A DNA stretch of 55,569 nucleotides from Cyanobacteria bacterium SBLK (GCA_017746715.1 JAGHZQ010000003.1:1-55569); one strand, 5' to 3'; counted from the first letter of the stretch, positions 36,251-47,500 are shown. Made by a program: numbers and translations. Notes: generated by a model not told the origin, from the letters alone.

Positions 36251-39200
36251 ATGTCAATACAACAACGCAAGATAGCCAATCAACAACTCCTGCATGAAAG
36301 CAGACGCGCTTTGATTTATCGAGGCGATCGCATGGACGACGGACGCTCCGTCATTCTGAAAACCCTAAAAACAGACTATGCCAATACCGAGGGGTTGGCT
36401 TGGTTTCGGCGAGAATACGAGATTATCCGCAATCTCGAGATTGCCGGAGCGATCGCGGCTTACGAATTTTGGGACGATCGCTACAGTCCCACCATCGTCC
36501 TTGAAGATTTTGGCGGCAAATCCCTGACAGAATTGGAGATTGCAGGCAAATTAAGCATTGGCGAATTTCTCAAATTGGCAATCGCGATCGCGGACTGTCT
36601 CGGTCAAATTCATCGCGCCAATATCATCCACAAAGATATTAATCCCAACAATATTCTCTTCAATCGCGAAACCCAACAGGTTAAGATTACCGATTTTGGC
36701 ATTTCGACGAAGCGATCGCGGGAGATGGCAGCATTTCGCAATGTCAACGCCCTCGAAGGGACTCCAGCCTATATCTCCCCAGAGCAAACCGGACGGATCG
36801 ATCGGGAAATTGATTGCCGCAGCGATCTCTATTCCCTCGGCGTAACCTTTTACCTGTTGCTATCGGGACGCTTGCCCTTTCCCCAGAAAGATCTTGCAGA
36901 ATTAATTCACGCCCATATCGCCCACGCTCCCCCTTTACTCACTCACCCGCAACGCTCTGAGACCGTTGAGCGACTTGTACTGAGCGGTGTCGAAGTCAGC
37001 CGAAACGAGCTTGCCGAAGCGTCACCCGTCACCAGCGAAGCCGAAACGAGGCCGTTGAGCGAAGCCGAAACGAGGCCGTTGAGCGAAGTCGAAACGAGGC
37101 TGTCGAAGGGCCACCCGTTGTCAATACCGAATATTATTGCCGATATTGTCATGAAATTGATGGCGAAGAATGCGGAGGATCGCTATCAGTCGGCTTATGG
37201 ATTGAAGGCAGATCTCGAACGCTGCTGGCAGCAATGGCAGGAAAAACAAGCGATCGAACCTTTTGTTTTTGGCAGCCAAGATCGCGACGATCGCTTGCAA
37301 ATTTCCCAAAAACTCTACGGGAGAGAGGACGAGATTGCCACCTTACTCGCGGCGTTTGCAGGGGCAATCGAGCAGCAACACCCTGCCTTGTGCTTGGTCA
37401 AAGGTTATTCTGGCATTGGAAAATCAGCACTGGTGGCCAAAATTCACAAACCCATCACCGCGAAAAATGGTTTCTTTGTCTCGGGGAAATTCGACCAACT
37501 TCAGCGGGACGTACCTTATTCGGCGATCGCCCAAGCTCTCGAAGGATTAATGAAATATCTCTTTGTGGAATCGTCAGAGGAGTTGCAACAATGGCGAGAA
37601 CGAATTCAAGAAGCGGTTGGCAATAACGGACGAGTGCTCGGCAAGATCGTCCCCAAATTGGAAATATTGCTCGGCGAACAACCGGAAGTCCCGCAATTGG
37701 GAGCCGCGGAGAGCCAAAACCGCTTTAATTTTACCCTGCAAAATTTTATCCGCGTTTTTACTGAGAGCCATCGCCCTCTCGTTCTCTTTCTCGATGACTT
37801 GCAATGGGCGGATTCGGCTTCTTTAGGATTATTGCATCTATTCATGACCTCGCCGGATATGGGAAACCTTTTTATTGTCGGTGCTTATCGCGACAATGAA
37901 GTCAATAACGCCCATCCTTTGCTATTAACAATAGACAAGATTCGCACGAATCACACGCCAATTGCCGAAATTACGCTCGCCCCTCTGCCCTTAGAAAAAA
38001 TCGAGCAATTTGTTGCCGATACCTTATGCTGTTCTCGTCCTCGCGTTCGACTGCTGACAGAGTTGCTGCAAGAAAAAACCAATGGCAATCCTTTCTTCCT
38101 CAAAAAATTTATCGAGGAACTCTATCTCGAGGAATTGTTGAATTTTGACTGGCACAAACAAGAATGGCTTTGGGATATCGAACGCATTCGCGATCGCGAT
38201 ATCACGGCCAATGTCGTGGATTTGTTAGCCGGACAACTCAACAAACTCTCCCTCGACACTCAGCGGTTAATCCGGTTTGCAGCTTGTATCGGCAATGAGT
38301 TCGATTTGTTCCTACTGGGGGCAATTTCTGATGTGTCTTTAGCCGATTGCGTCGGCGCATTGCAAAGCGCGATCGCCGAAGGATTTCTCATGCCTTTAGA
38401 TGACGCTTACAAACTCGTCGAAGCCAATATTCCCAGCGATCGCTCTCCCCGTCTCAAATTCGTCCACGATCGCATCCAACAAGCAGCTTACAAACTCATC
38501 CTCGACAATGACAAAACTCAAATTCACTGGCGACTCGGACGCTTGTTATTGCAGCAAGTTTCTCCAGAAGAACGAGAAGAAAGGATTTTTGAGATTGTTA
38601 ATCATTGGAATTTGGTACGTCAACATATCCGCGAAGAATCCGAACGAGATGAATTGGTGCAATTGAATTTAATGGCGGGGAAAAAAGCAAAAGCATCTGC
38701 AGCACGGCGATCGGCTTTGAATTATTTACAAACGGGTTTGAAATTATTATCGAGATTGAGTTGGCAGACATATTATGAATTAACTTGGGATCTGCATGTA
38801 GAAACTATAGAAGCCGCTTATCTTTGTACCGAATTCGAGTTATTAGATGAATTGGTCGAAATTACACTAAAACATACGTCCTCGGTATTAGAACAAGTCC
38901 GAGTCTATGAAGCTAAAATTAACGCTCTCGTTGCTCGCGAACGCGGGGAAGAAGCCATCTCCACAGCCTTAGAAATCGCAGCTTTATTGGGCATTCAATT
39001 CCCCAAGAAAGCCACAAAATTTCAGATTTTATTGAATTTGACTAAAACCAATGTCGTACTGATGAGAAAGCAACCGTCAGATTTAATCGACCTGCCTTCT
39101 ATGAGCGATCCCTCCACTCAAGCGGCAATAGGAATTCTCAGCAGTATCATTCCTCTAATCTATCGTTGGAATCCTCAACTGTTTCCCCTCATTACCCTCA

Positions 39201-40318
39201 AAATGGTGCGCCTGTCATTGAAACAAGGCAATGCCCCTTTATCGGCTTTTACTTATGCTTGTTATGCTATTATTCTCTGCGGTGTCTTGGGAGAAATCGA
39301 ACGAGGCTATCAATTCGGTCAGCTAGCCTTACAAGTCTGGTCGCGCTTCAATATTAAAGCCCATAAAGCGAAAATCTTAATGCCGGTTGCTTTATTTACA
39401 CTTCATTGGAAATGCCATCTTCAAGAGTCTTTAAGTCTTTTTCTCGAAAGCTATCAAACGGCTTTAGATACTGGCGACTTAGAGTTTGTCAGCATTTCAG
39501 CCCTTGAATATATTAGAGCATCTTACTGGACGGGAAAAACCCTGTCAATCTTAAAACAAGATATTGAAATTTATGGACGCAGTATCCTACAATTTAAACA
39601 AGCTGGTATAATCGATATTTACGAGCAAGATAAGCAATTTATCGTGCAATTGACCGACCCTAAAAAAGGATTAAATTTACTAAAAGAAAACCCCTATTTT
39701 TCAGATAAAAGGAGGGAAAATAAAAAAGATATACGAGACAAATCTTCTTTTTTCTACAGCTTGAAAAACAAAGCATTTCTACTCTATTTATTCGCTGAAT
39801 ATTCACTAGCCAATCAATATGTAGAAGAAGCAATTCATTATTTAGATACGATCGTTAGCACGCCAATTTTTGCTATTTTTCATTTTTATGCTCCTTTAAT
39901 TTGGCTATCGATTCATCCTCATGTTTCTCAATCCGAGCAAAGAAATCTGTTGAAAAAAGTCAGTGCCTATCAAAACAAAATGAAACAGTGGGCGCATCAT
40001 GCCCCAATGAATTATTTGCACAAGTATCTCCTCGTGGAAGCCGAACGATATCGCATCCTCGGTAAAAGCGATCGCGCTGCCGAATTCTACAATCTCGCCA
40101 TCGCCGGAGCCAAAGAAAACGAATACATCCAAGAAGAAGCCCTCGCTAACGAACTCGCTGGAAAATTCTATCTGAGCGATAACCGGGACGAGATTGCTCG
40201 AACTTACCTTCAACAAGCCTATCGCTGCTACGATCGCTGGGGAGCAAAAGCCAAAACTCAACACCTCTTGCAAACCTACCCTCAATTGCTTGACCTCGAG
40301 AACGAAAAGTTCATATAA
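36251..40318 (+). CDS. HstK-type kinase B: Ser/Thr kinase - AAA - helical repeats, no histidine kinase
   Basis: The ATG at 36251 gives 1355 aa; the TTG two codons earlier is unlikely. The kinase domain has VILKTLK, HKDINPNN, TDFGIST and ISPEQTG. The AAA domain has GYSGIGKS near 383 and FLDDLQWAD. The helical region ends with the family signature APMNYLHKY...[20 protein letters not shown]...[15 protein letters not shown]. It stops at the point where A and D continue into GAF and histidine kinase, so it has no phospho-His output. The kinase and ATPase parts are near-identical to C. It carries a ~60-codon low-complexity insert with three 24-bp repeats in the kinase C-lobe. It is 41 bp downstream of A and probably cotranscribed. 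Confidence 0.9.
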   Translation: MSIQQRKIANQQLLHESRRALIYRGDRMDDGRSVILKTLKTDYANTEGLAWFRREYEIIRNLEIAGAIAAYEFWDDRYSPTIVLEDFGGKSLTELEIAGKLSIGEFLKLAIAIADCLGQIHRANIIHKDINPNNILFNRETQQVKITDFGISTKRSREMAAFRNVNALEGTPAYISPEQTGRIDREIDCRSDLYSLGVTFYLLLSGRLPFPQKDLAELIHAHIAHAPPLLTHPQRSETVERLVLSGVEVSRNELAEASPVTSEAETRPLSEAETRPLSEVETRLSKGHPLSIPNIIADIVMKLMAKNAEDRYQSAYGLKADLERCWQQWQEKQAIEPFVFGSQDRDDRLQISQKLYGREDEIATLLAAFAGAIEQQHPALCLVKGYSGIGKSALVAKIHKPITAKNGFFVSGKFDQLQRDVPYSAIAQALEGLMKYLFVESSEELQQWRERIQEAVGNNGRVLGKIVPKLEILLGEQPEVPQLGAAESQNRFNFTLQNFIRVFTESHRPLVLFLDDLQWADSASLGLLHLFMTSPDMGNLFIVGAYRDNEVNNAHPLLLTIDKIRTNHTPIAEITLAPLPLEKIEQFVADTLCCSRPRVRLLTELLQEKTNGNPFFLKKFIEELYLEELLNFDWHKQEWLWDIERIRDRDITANVVDLLAGQLNKLSLDTQRLIRFAACIGNEFDLFLLGAISDVSLADCVGALQSAIAEGFLMPLDDAYKLVEANIPSDRSPRLKFVHDRIQQAAYKLILDNDKTQIHWRLGRLLLQQVSPEEREERIFEIVNHWNLVRQHIREESERDELVQLNLMAGKKAKASAARRSALNYLQTGLKLLSRLSWQTYYELTWDLHVETIEAAYLCTEFELLDELVEITLKHTSSVLEQVRVYEAKINALVARERGEEAISTALEIAALLGIQFPKKATKFQILLNLTKTNVVLMRKQPSDLIDLPSMSDPSTQAAIGILSSIIPLIYRWNPQLFPLITLKMVRLSLKQGNAPLSAFTYACYAIILCGVLGEIERGYQFGQLALQVWSRFNIKAHKAKILMPVALFTLHWKCHLQESLSLFLESYQTALDTGDLEFVSISALEYIRASYWTGKTLSILKQDIEIYGRSILQFKQAGIIDIYEQDKQFIVQLTDPKKGLNLLKENPYFSDKRRENKKDIRDKSSFFYSLKNKAFLLYLFAEYSLANQYVEEAIHYLDTIVSTPIFAIFHFYAPLIWLSIHPHVSQSEQRNLLKKVSAYQNKMKQWAHHAPMNYLHKYLLVEAERYRILGKSDRAAEFYNLAIAGAKENEYIQEEALANELAGKFYLSDNRDEIARTYLQQAYRCYDRWGAKAKTQHLLQTYPQLLDLENEKFI
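37034..37105 (+). repeat. Three 24-bp tandem repeats in kinase B
   Basis: Units of AGCGAAGCCGAAACGAGGCC plus GTTG start at 37034, 37058 and 37082; the third is slightly changed. They encode (SEAETRPL)n, inside a longer insert built of TTGAGCGAAGTCGAAAC-like sequence, a type usually seen between cyanobacterial genes. The insert falls at the same protein position as the repeats in kinases A, C and D. Confidence 0.8.
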
Positions 40319-40334
40319 AGTTTATATGAACTTT
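40306..40334. terminator. 29-bp palindrome over the stop of kinase B
   Basis: Two 14-bp arms, AAAGTTCATATAAA and its exact complement TTTATATGAACTTT, surround a single G and include the TAA stop. A third related half (AGTTAATATAAAGTTCAT) lies about 50 bp downstream, before kinase C. The AT-rich arms make it as likely an operator as a terminator; it could allow separate control of kinases C and D. Confidence 0.45.
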
Positions 40335-40446
40335 ATCAGTAGATTTCCAGAACGAGCCGGAAAAAGTTAATATAAAGTTCATTATCAATCGTCAGAATTT
40401 CCGCAAATATAGGGACGCACTCGTCAAAACCGAGACAAAATCTACA

Positions 40447-43400
40447 ATGTTGGCACGACAAAGCGAGATCGCAAACCGACAACTCCTGCACGAAAGCGAT
40501 CGCATTCTCATCTACCGAGGCGATCGCATCAGCGACGGGCGCTCCGTCATTCTGAAAACCTTAAAAACAGACTATGCCAATACCGAGGGGTTGGCTTGGT
40601 TTCGGCGAGAATACGAGATTACTCATGACCTCGAAATTGCCGGGACGATCGCGGCTTACGAATTTTGGGACGAGGGTAGCGCTGCCACCATCGTCCTCGA
40701 AGACTTTGGTGGCAAATCCCTGACGGAATTGGAGATTGCAGGAAAATTAAGCATTGGCGAATTTCTCAAATTGGCGATCGCGATCGCGGACTGTCTCGGT
40801 CAAATTCATCGTGCCAATATCATCCACAAAGATATTAATCCCAACAATATTCTGTTTAATCGCGAAACCCAACAGGTTAAGATTATCGACTTTGGCATTT
40901 CGACGAGGCGATCGCGAGAAATAGCAGGATTTGACAATCTCAATATTCTTGAAGGAACTCCAGCCTACGTCTCTCCAGAACAAACCGGACGGGTCAATCG
41001 GGAAATTGACTGTCGTAGCGATCTCTATTCCCTCGGGGTAACATTTTATCTGTTGCTATCGGGACGCTTGCCCTTTCCCGAGAAAAATATCGCACAATTA
41101 ATTCACGCCCATATCGCTCAACCTCCCCCCGATCTACAGCTCCCCCCGACAGAGGATGCTTCGCTTTTCTTTGCCGGAAAGTCAGAGGATGCTTCGCTTT
41201 TCAACGATGGAGACAGGGGGGAGCGAATTCCTCAGACCCTTGCCGATATCGTGATGAAATTGATGGCGAAGAATGCAGAGGATCGCTATCAGTCGGCTTA
41301 TGGGTTGAAGGCGGATATCGAACGCTGCTGGCAGCAATGGCAGGAAAAACAAGAAATCGAACCTTTTGTTTTTGGCAGCCAAGATCGCGGCGATCGCTTG
41401 CAAATTCCCCAAAAACTCTACGGGAGAGAAGGCGAGATTGCCACCTTACTAGCGGCGTTTGAGGGGGTAACTCGCGCTCGGCAACCCGCCTTATGTTTGG
41501 TGAAGGGCTATTCCGGTATCGGGAAATCGGCACTGGTTGCCGAAATTCACAAACCCATCACTGCTAAGAATGGTTTCTTTGTTTCGGGGAAATTCGACCA
41601 ACTGCAACGGAACGTGCCTTATTCGGCGATTGCCCAAGCCCTCGAAGGATTAATGAAATATCTCTTCGTGGAATCGTCAGAGGAGCTGCAACAATGGCGA
41701 GAACGAATTCAAGAAGCGGTTGGCAATAACGGACGGGTGCTCAGCGAAATCGTCCCCAAATTGGAGATATTACTCGGCAAGCAACCGGAAGTCCCGCAAT
41801 TAGGGGCAAAGGAGAGCCAAAACCGTTTTAATCTAACCCTGCAAAGTTTGGTTCGGGCATTTACTTGCAGCGATCGTTCTCTCGTTCTCTTTCTCGACGA
41901 TTTGCAATGGGCGGATTCGGCTTCTTTAGGATTATTGCACCTATTAATGACTTCGCCGGAGATGGACAATCTCTTCCTCATCGGGGCTTATCGCGACAAT
42001 GAAGTGAATAACGCTCATCCTTTGATCTCAAATGTGCATAAGATTCGCGATAATAACACGCCGATTTCCGAAATTACTCTCACCCCTTTAACCTTAGAAG
42101 AAATCGAGCAATTCGTTGCCGATACTTTATGCTGTTCTCGTCCTCGCATTCGACGGCTGGCAGAATTGCTGCAAGAAAAAACCAATGGCAATCCTTTCTT
42201 CCTCAAAAAATTTATCGAGGAACTTTATGTCGAGGAACTGTTGAATTTTGATTGGCACAAACAAGAATGGCTTTGGGATATCGAACGCATTCGCGATCGC
42301 GATATCACGGCAAATGTAGTGGACTTGTTAGCCGGACAACTGAATAAATTGCCCTTTGATACCCAGAGGTTAATCCGGTTTGCGGCTTGTATTGGCAATG
42401 AATTCGACTTGTCCTTGCTGGGGGCGATTTCCGAGGTATCTTTAGCCAATTGCGCGGGGGTCTTGCAAAGCGCGATCGCTGAAGGATTTCTCATGCCTTT
42501 AGATGACGCTTACAAGCTCGTCGAAGCCAATATTCCCAGCGATCGCTCCCCCCGTCTCAAATTCGTCCACGATCGCATCCAACAAGCGGCTTACAAACTC
42601 ATTCTCGACAATGACAAAACCCAAATTCACTTGCGACTCGGACGCTTATTATTGCAGCAAATTCCTCCAGAAGAAAGAGAAGAACGGATTTTTGAAATTG
42701 TCAATCATTTGAACTTAGTATACCAGCATATCCGCAAAGAACCCGAACGAGATGAATTGGCGCGTTTGAATTTGCTGGCCGGGGAAAAAGCCAAGGCATC
42801 GGCAGCACGAGGAGCCGCTTTGAATTATTTACAAACGGGTTTGGCATTATTGCCTCCTAAAAGTTGGCAGAGTCGCTATGAGTTAACTTGGGAATTACAC
42901 GTGGAAACTGTAGAAGCCGCTTATCTTTGTACCGAGTTCGAGTTATTAGATGAATTGGTCGAAATTGTTCTCAAATATACACCTTCAGTCTTGCAACAAG
43001 TTCGAGTCTATGAAGTCAAAATTAACGCTCTGGTCGCTCGCGATCGCGGAGAAGAAGCCATATCCACAGCCCTCGAAATTGTGGCCTTATTGGGTATTCA
43101 ACTCCCTAAAAAAGCTACAAAATTACAGATTTTATTGAATTTGACTAAAACCAATGTCGTTCTGGCTGGCAAGCAACCATCAGATTTAATCGCTCTACCT
43201 TCCATGAGGGATCCATCCACGCAAGCAGCCATAGGAATTCTCAGCAGTATCATTCCTCTAACTTATCGTTGGAATCCTCAACTATTTCCTCTCATTATCC
43301 TCAAAATGATTCGCTTGTCATTAAAACAAGGTAACGCCCCTTTATCGGCTTTTGCTTATGCTTGTTATGCCATTATTCTCTGCGGTGTCTTGGGAGAAAT

Positions 43401-44463
43401 CGAACGGGGTTATCAATTCGGTCAGCTGGCCTTGCAAATCTGGTCGCATTTCAATATCAGAGCGCATAAAGCAAAAATCTTAATGCCAGTTGCCGTATTT
43501 ACAATACATTGGAAACGCCATCTTAAAGAAACTTTAAATCCTTTGATTGAAGGCTATCAAACTGCTTTAGATACTGGCGATTTAGAATTTGCCAGCATCT
43601 CAGCCTTGGAATATATTAGGACATCCTACTGGATGGGAAAAACCCTGTCAATCTTAAAACAAGATTTTGAAACTTACGGACGCAGTATTGTCCAATTCAA
43701 ACAAACTATTGTAATATATCAATACGAACAATATAAGCAAGTTTTTTTACAATTAATCGATCCTAAAAAAGCATTTAATTTATTACAAGAAGATTCCTCT
43801 TTATTAAATAGGGAAAGAGACGTTCAAAAACTAACGGGAGACAAAGCATCTTGTTTCTTCAACTTGCAAGTGAAATCAGTTTTTTTGTACTTGTTCGCCG
43901 AATATTCACGGGCAAATCAATATGTAGAAGAAGCAACGCAATATTTAGATGCAGTCGTTAGCACGCCAATGTTTGCTATTTTTCATTTTTATGCTTCCTT
44001 AATTTGGCTATCGCTTCATCCTCATGTTTCTCAATCCGAGCAAAAACACTTGTTGAAAAAAGTCGGTGCTTATCAAAACAAAATGAAACAATGGGCGCAT
44101 CATGCTCCTATGAATTATTTACACAAATATTACCTCGTGGAAGCCGAACGACACCGCATTATCGGGAAAAGCGATCGCGCTGCCGAATTCTACGATCGCG
44201 CCATCACCGGAGCAAAAGAAAACAAATACATCCAAGAAGAGGCCCTCGCTAACGAACTCGCCGGAAAATTCTATCTGGCCGATAATCGGGACGAGATCGC
44301 CCGAACTTATCTTCAACAAGCCTATCATGGCTACGATCTCTGGGAAGCAAAAGCCAAAACTCAACACCTCATCCGCACCTATCCTCAATTTTTCAACCCA
44401 GAGGTCGCACCGATGGAGAAGAATGATGAGGATTTAAAGGAGAAAAATAAAGAGAGGGTTTAA
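40447..44463 (+). CDS. HstK-type kinase C: Ser/Thr kinase - AAA - helical repeats, no histidine kinase
   Basis: This is a 1338-aa protein. Domains follow B: kinase (VILKTLK, HKDINPNN, IDFGIST, VSPEQTG), AAA (GYSGIGKS near 353, FLDDLQWAD), helical repeats ending APMNYLHKYYLVEAERHRIIG...QAYHGYDLWEAKAKT, then a short charged tail (KNDEDLKEKNKERV) in place of GAF and histidine kinase. Long DNA tracts match B almost base for base (for example the HKDIN region and the EGLMKYLFVESSEELQQWRERIQEA region), showing a recent duplication or gene conversion. Its C-lobe insert differs from that of B and has 33-bp direct repeats inside inverted ends. It is 128 bp after B and 49 bp before D. Confidence 0.9.
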   Translation: MLARQSEIANRQLLHESDRILIYRGDRISDGRSVILKTLKTDYANTEGLAWFRREYEITHDLEIAGTIAAYEFWDEGSAATIVLEDFGGKSLTELEIAGKLSIGEFLKLAIAIADCLGQIHRANIIHKDINPNNILFNRETQQVKIIDFGISTRRSREIAGFDNLNILEGTPAYVSPEQTGRVNREIDCRSDLYSLGVTFYLLLSGRLPFPEKNIAQLIHAHIAQPPPDLQLPPTEDASLFFAGKSEDASLFNDGDRGERIPQTLADIVMKLMAKNAEDRYQSAYGLKADIERCWQQWQEKQEIEPFVFGSQDRGDRLQIPQKLYGREGEIATLLAAFEGVTRARQPALCLVKGYSGIGKSALVAEIHKPITAKNGFFVSGKFDQLQRNVPYSAIAQALEGLMKYLFVESSEELQQWRERIQEAVGNNGRVLSEIVPKLEILLGKQPEVPQLGAKESQNRFNLTLQSLVRAFTCSDRSLVLFLDDLQWADSASLGLLHLLMTSPEMDNLFLIGAYRDNEVNNAHPLISNVHKIRDNNTPISEITLTPLTLEEIEQFVADTLCCSRPRIRRLAELLQEKTNGNPFFLKKFIEELYVEELLNFDWHKQEWLWDIERIRDRDITANVVDLLAGQLNKLPFDTQRLIRFAACIGNEFDLSLLGAISEVSLANCAGVLQSAIAEGFLMPLDDAYKLVEANIPSDRSPRLKFVHDRIQQAAYKLILDNDKTQIHLRLGRLLLQQIPPEEREERIFEIVNHLNLVYQHIRKEPERDELARLNLLAGEKAKASAARGAALNYLQTGLALLPPKSWQSRYELTWELHVETVEAAYLCTEFELLDELVEIVLKYTPSVLQQVRVYEVKINALVARDRGEEAISTALEIVALLGIQLPKKATKLQILLNLTKTNVVLAGKQPSDLIALPSMRDPSTQAAIGILSSIIPLTYRWNPQLFPLIILKMIRLSLKQGNAPLSAFAYACYAIILCGVLGEIERGYQFGQLALQIWSHFNIRAHKAKILMPVAVFTIHWKRHLKETLNPLIEGYQTALDTGDLEFASISALEYIRTSYWMGKTLSILKQDFETYGRSIVQFKQTIVIYQYEQYKQVFLQLIDPKKAFNLLQEDSSLLNRERDVQKLTGDKASCFFNLQVKSVFLYLFAEYSRANQYVEEATQYLDAVVSTPMFAIFHFYASLIWLSLHPHVSQSEQKHLLKKVGAYQNKMKQWAHHAPMNYLHKYYLVEAERHRIIGKSDRAAEFYDRAITGAKENKYIQEEALANELAGKFYLADNRDEIARTYLQQAYHGYDLWEAKAKTQHLIRTYPQFFNPEVAPMEKNDEDLKEKNKERV
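41139..41224 (+). repeat. In-frame inverted/direct repeat insert in kinase C
   Basis: Inverted ends GCTCCCCCC and GGGGGGAGC bound an 86-bp segment. It contains two copies of CAGAGGATGCTTCGCTTTTC (41150 and 41183, 33-bp period) and is translated as ...TEDASLFFAGKSEDASLFNDGD.... It interrupts the kinase C-lobe at the same site as the inserts of the other three paralogs. Confidence 0.75.
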
Positions 44464-44512
44464 AAAAATTAAAAGGGAGCATCTGTTTGGAACACAACAG
44501 AGGAAAAGCAAA

Positions 44513-47500
44513 ATGTCCGGACAACGACAGGCGATCGCCAGCAAACAACTCTACGAAAGCGGGCGTACTTTCGTCTACCGCAGCGATCGCCCCATTAACG
44601 GGCAACCCGTCATTCTCAAAACCTTAAAACCCATTTATACCGATGCGGAAAATTTAGCTTGGTTTCGGCGGGAATACGAAATTATCCGCCGTCTCGATGG
44701 AGTCGGAGCAATCGAGGCTTATGATTTTTGGGAAGATCGCGATCGTCCCACCATCGTTCTCGAAGATTTTGGCGGCGAATCCCTTGCACAATTAGAATTA
44801 GCAGGTCATTTAAACCTTGAGGAATTCCTCGAATTGGCAATCGCGATCGTGGATTGTCTCGCCCGAGTTCACGAAGCCGGTATCATTCACAAAGATATCA
44901 ATCCGAGCAATATCGTTCTCAATCCCAAAACGAAGCAAGTTAAAATTATTGACTTTGGCATCTCGACAGCGCGATCGCGGGAAGTGACTGTCTTTAGCAA
45001 CGCCAATGCCCTCGAGGGCACCCTCGCTTATATTTCCCCGGAACAAACCGGACGCATGAATCGAGCGATCGACGATCGCTGCGATCTCTACTCTCTTGGC
45101 GTGACATTCTACGAACTTTTAGCGGGAAAATTGCCGTTTCAACAGGAGGATCCCGTAGAACTCATTCACGCACATATCGCCAAAATTCCCCCAATTTTAC
45201 AGTCACCAGTCACCAATCATCAGTCACCAGTTACCAGCGATGCAACCCCGGCAAATCGAATTCGCCAAGGGAACGCGCATCAGGAGAGCTACCCGTTATT
45301 AATACCGACAACAATTGTCGAGATCGTGATGAAACTGATGGCGAAGAATGCGGAGGATCGCTATCAGTCGGCTTATGGATTAAAAGTAGATTTGGAAACT
45401 TGTTGGCAACAATGGCAAAGAGAACGACAGATCGAACCGTTTGGACTCGGCGATGCCGATCGCGGCGATCGCTTGCAAATTCCCCAAAAACTCTACGGAC
45501 GCGATGAAGCAATAATGTCTTTATTGCAGACTTTTACGGAAGGGATTCATCGCCAACAGCCCGTACTTTGCTTGGTGAAGGGGTATTCGGGCATCGGGAA
45601 ATCGACTTTAATTGCGGAAGTTTACAAACCCGTTACCGTCAGACATGGTTTTTTCGTTTCCGGTAAATTCGACCCATTGCAACGAGATACGCCTTATTCC
45701 GCGATCGCTCGCGCCTTCAGTGCTTTGGTTCGACAACTCCTTGCCGAATCGGAAGCAGAATTGCAACAGTGGCGAGAACGCCTGCAAACCGCACTGGGGA
45801 ATAATGGAGACACGATCGTGGAGGTCGTTCCCGAACTCGAACTCATTATCGGCCAACAGCCCAAACTGCCAGAATTGGGGGCGACGGAGAGCCAAAACCG
45901 CTTTAATTTAACCGTGCAAAACTTTCTGCGCGTTTTTACCAAAAGAGATCGCCCGCTCGTTCTCTTTCTCGACGATCTCCAATGGGCGGATTCAGCATCC
46001 TTGCAATTGTTGCAACTGTTAATGACCGCACCGGAAACGGGCTATTTTTTTGCGATCGGGGCATACCGCGATAATGAGGTCGATGCCGCGCATCCTCTAA
46101 TGCTGGCATTGAAAAATATTCGTCAAGGGGGTATAGAAATTGCAGAAATTACCCTCAACTCCCTGCCGTTGGAAGAAATTGAGAAATTAGTTGGCGATAC
46201 TCTGTTCTGTTCTCCTCAACAAGGACAACCTCTCACCCAATTATTACAAGAGAAAACTGGCGGAAACCCCTTTTTTCTCAATGAATTTATCAAAGCACTT
46301 TATAGCGAGCAATTGTTGTATTTTAACCCGCGAGAACGGGAATGGCAGTGGGATATAGAGCGAATTCGCAGGCAGGAAATCACGGCCAATGTGGTGGAAT
46401 TATTGGCGGGAAAAATTCAAAAACTGCCTCTCTCAGTTCGGAAAATTCTCCAATTGGCAGCTTGTATCGGAAATCGCTTTGACTTATCAACCTTGAGCGA
46501 AATTGCCGCACAATCGCCTTCAGATACCGCGATCGCTTTGCAAGTCGCGATCGATCGCGGTTTTCTCCTGCCTTTAAATAAAAGCTATAAGTTAATCGAA
46601 GCCAAAATTAAGACCAACGTAACATTACCCTTCAAATTTGCTCACGATCGCATTCAACAAGCGGCTTATTCTCTCATGCCCGATTGGGAAAAACGACGCA
46701 TTCATTTGCTTCTCGGACGGCAACTATTAGCAAAAACTTCTTTAGAAGAACGCGACGAGAATATTTTTTCTATTGTTAATCAATTGAATTTAGCGCGTCG
46801 ATATATTGTCAAGCATCGGGAAAAAAATGAGTTGGCACGATTAAATTTAGAAGCGGGAAAAAAGGCCAAAGCCTCGGCAGCATGGAGATCGGCGATCGCT
46901 TATTTAAAAACGGGGATGGAATTATTACCTCCTCGATGTTGGCAAGAGCCATACGATCTGACTTTGGAATTGCATATTGAAGCCGTAGAAGCCGCCTATC
47001 TTTGCGGCGAATTCGAAACAATGGCACAATGGACGGAATTGGTTCTAAAACACGCCAGAACCGTTCTCGATAAAGTCCGCGTTTGCGAGACTCGAATTCT
47101 CAGTTATGCAGCGAAAAGTCAACCTAAACGCGCGTTAGATACAGCCTTAGATATCTTAGCGTTATTAGGGGTTAAATTTCCTCAAAAACCGCGTAAATTA
47201 CACCTGCTTTTAGCACTGGGAAAACTCAATCTCGCCCTTGCTAACAAGCAACCTGAATATCTCATTCATCTGCCACCCATGAAAAACCCAATAAAACTGG
47301 CAGCACTGCGAATTTTGGCGGGGGTTTTACCGGCAGCTTATTTTACCAGTCCCGAATTTTTTGGACTGATTATTTTAAAACAAGTCAGTTTATCTCTCCA
47401 ATATGGGAATGCGCCCTTATCGGCTTATGGTTATTGCAATTATGGTTTAATGCTTGCGGGAGTTTTGGGCTTTGTTAAAACGGGATATCGCTTCGGTATA

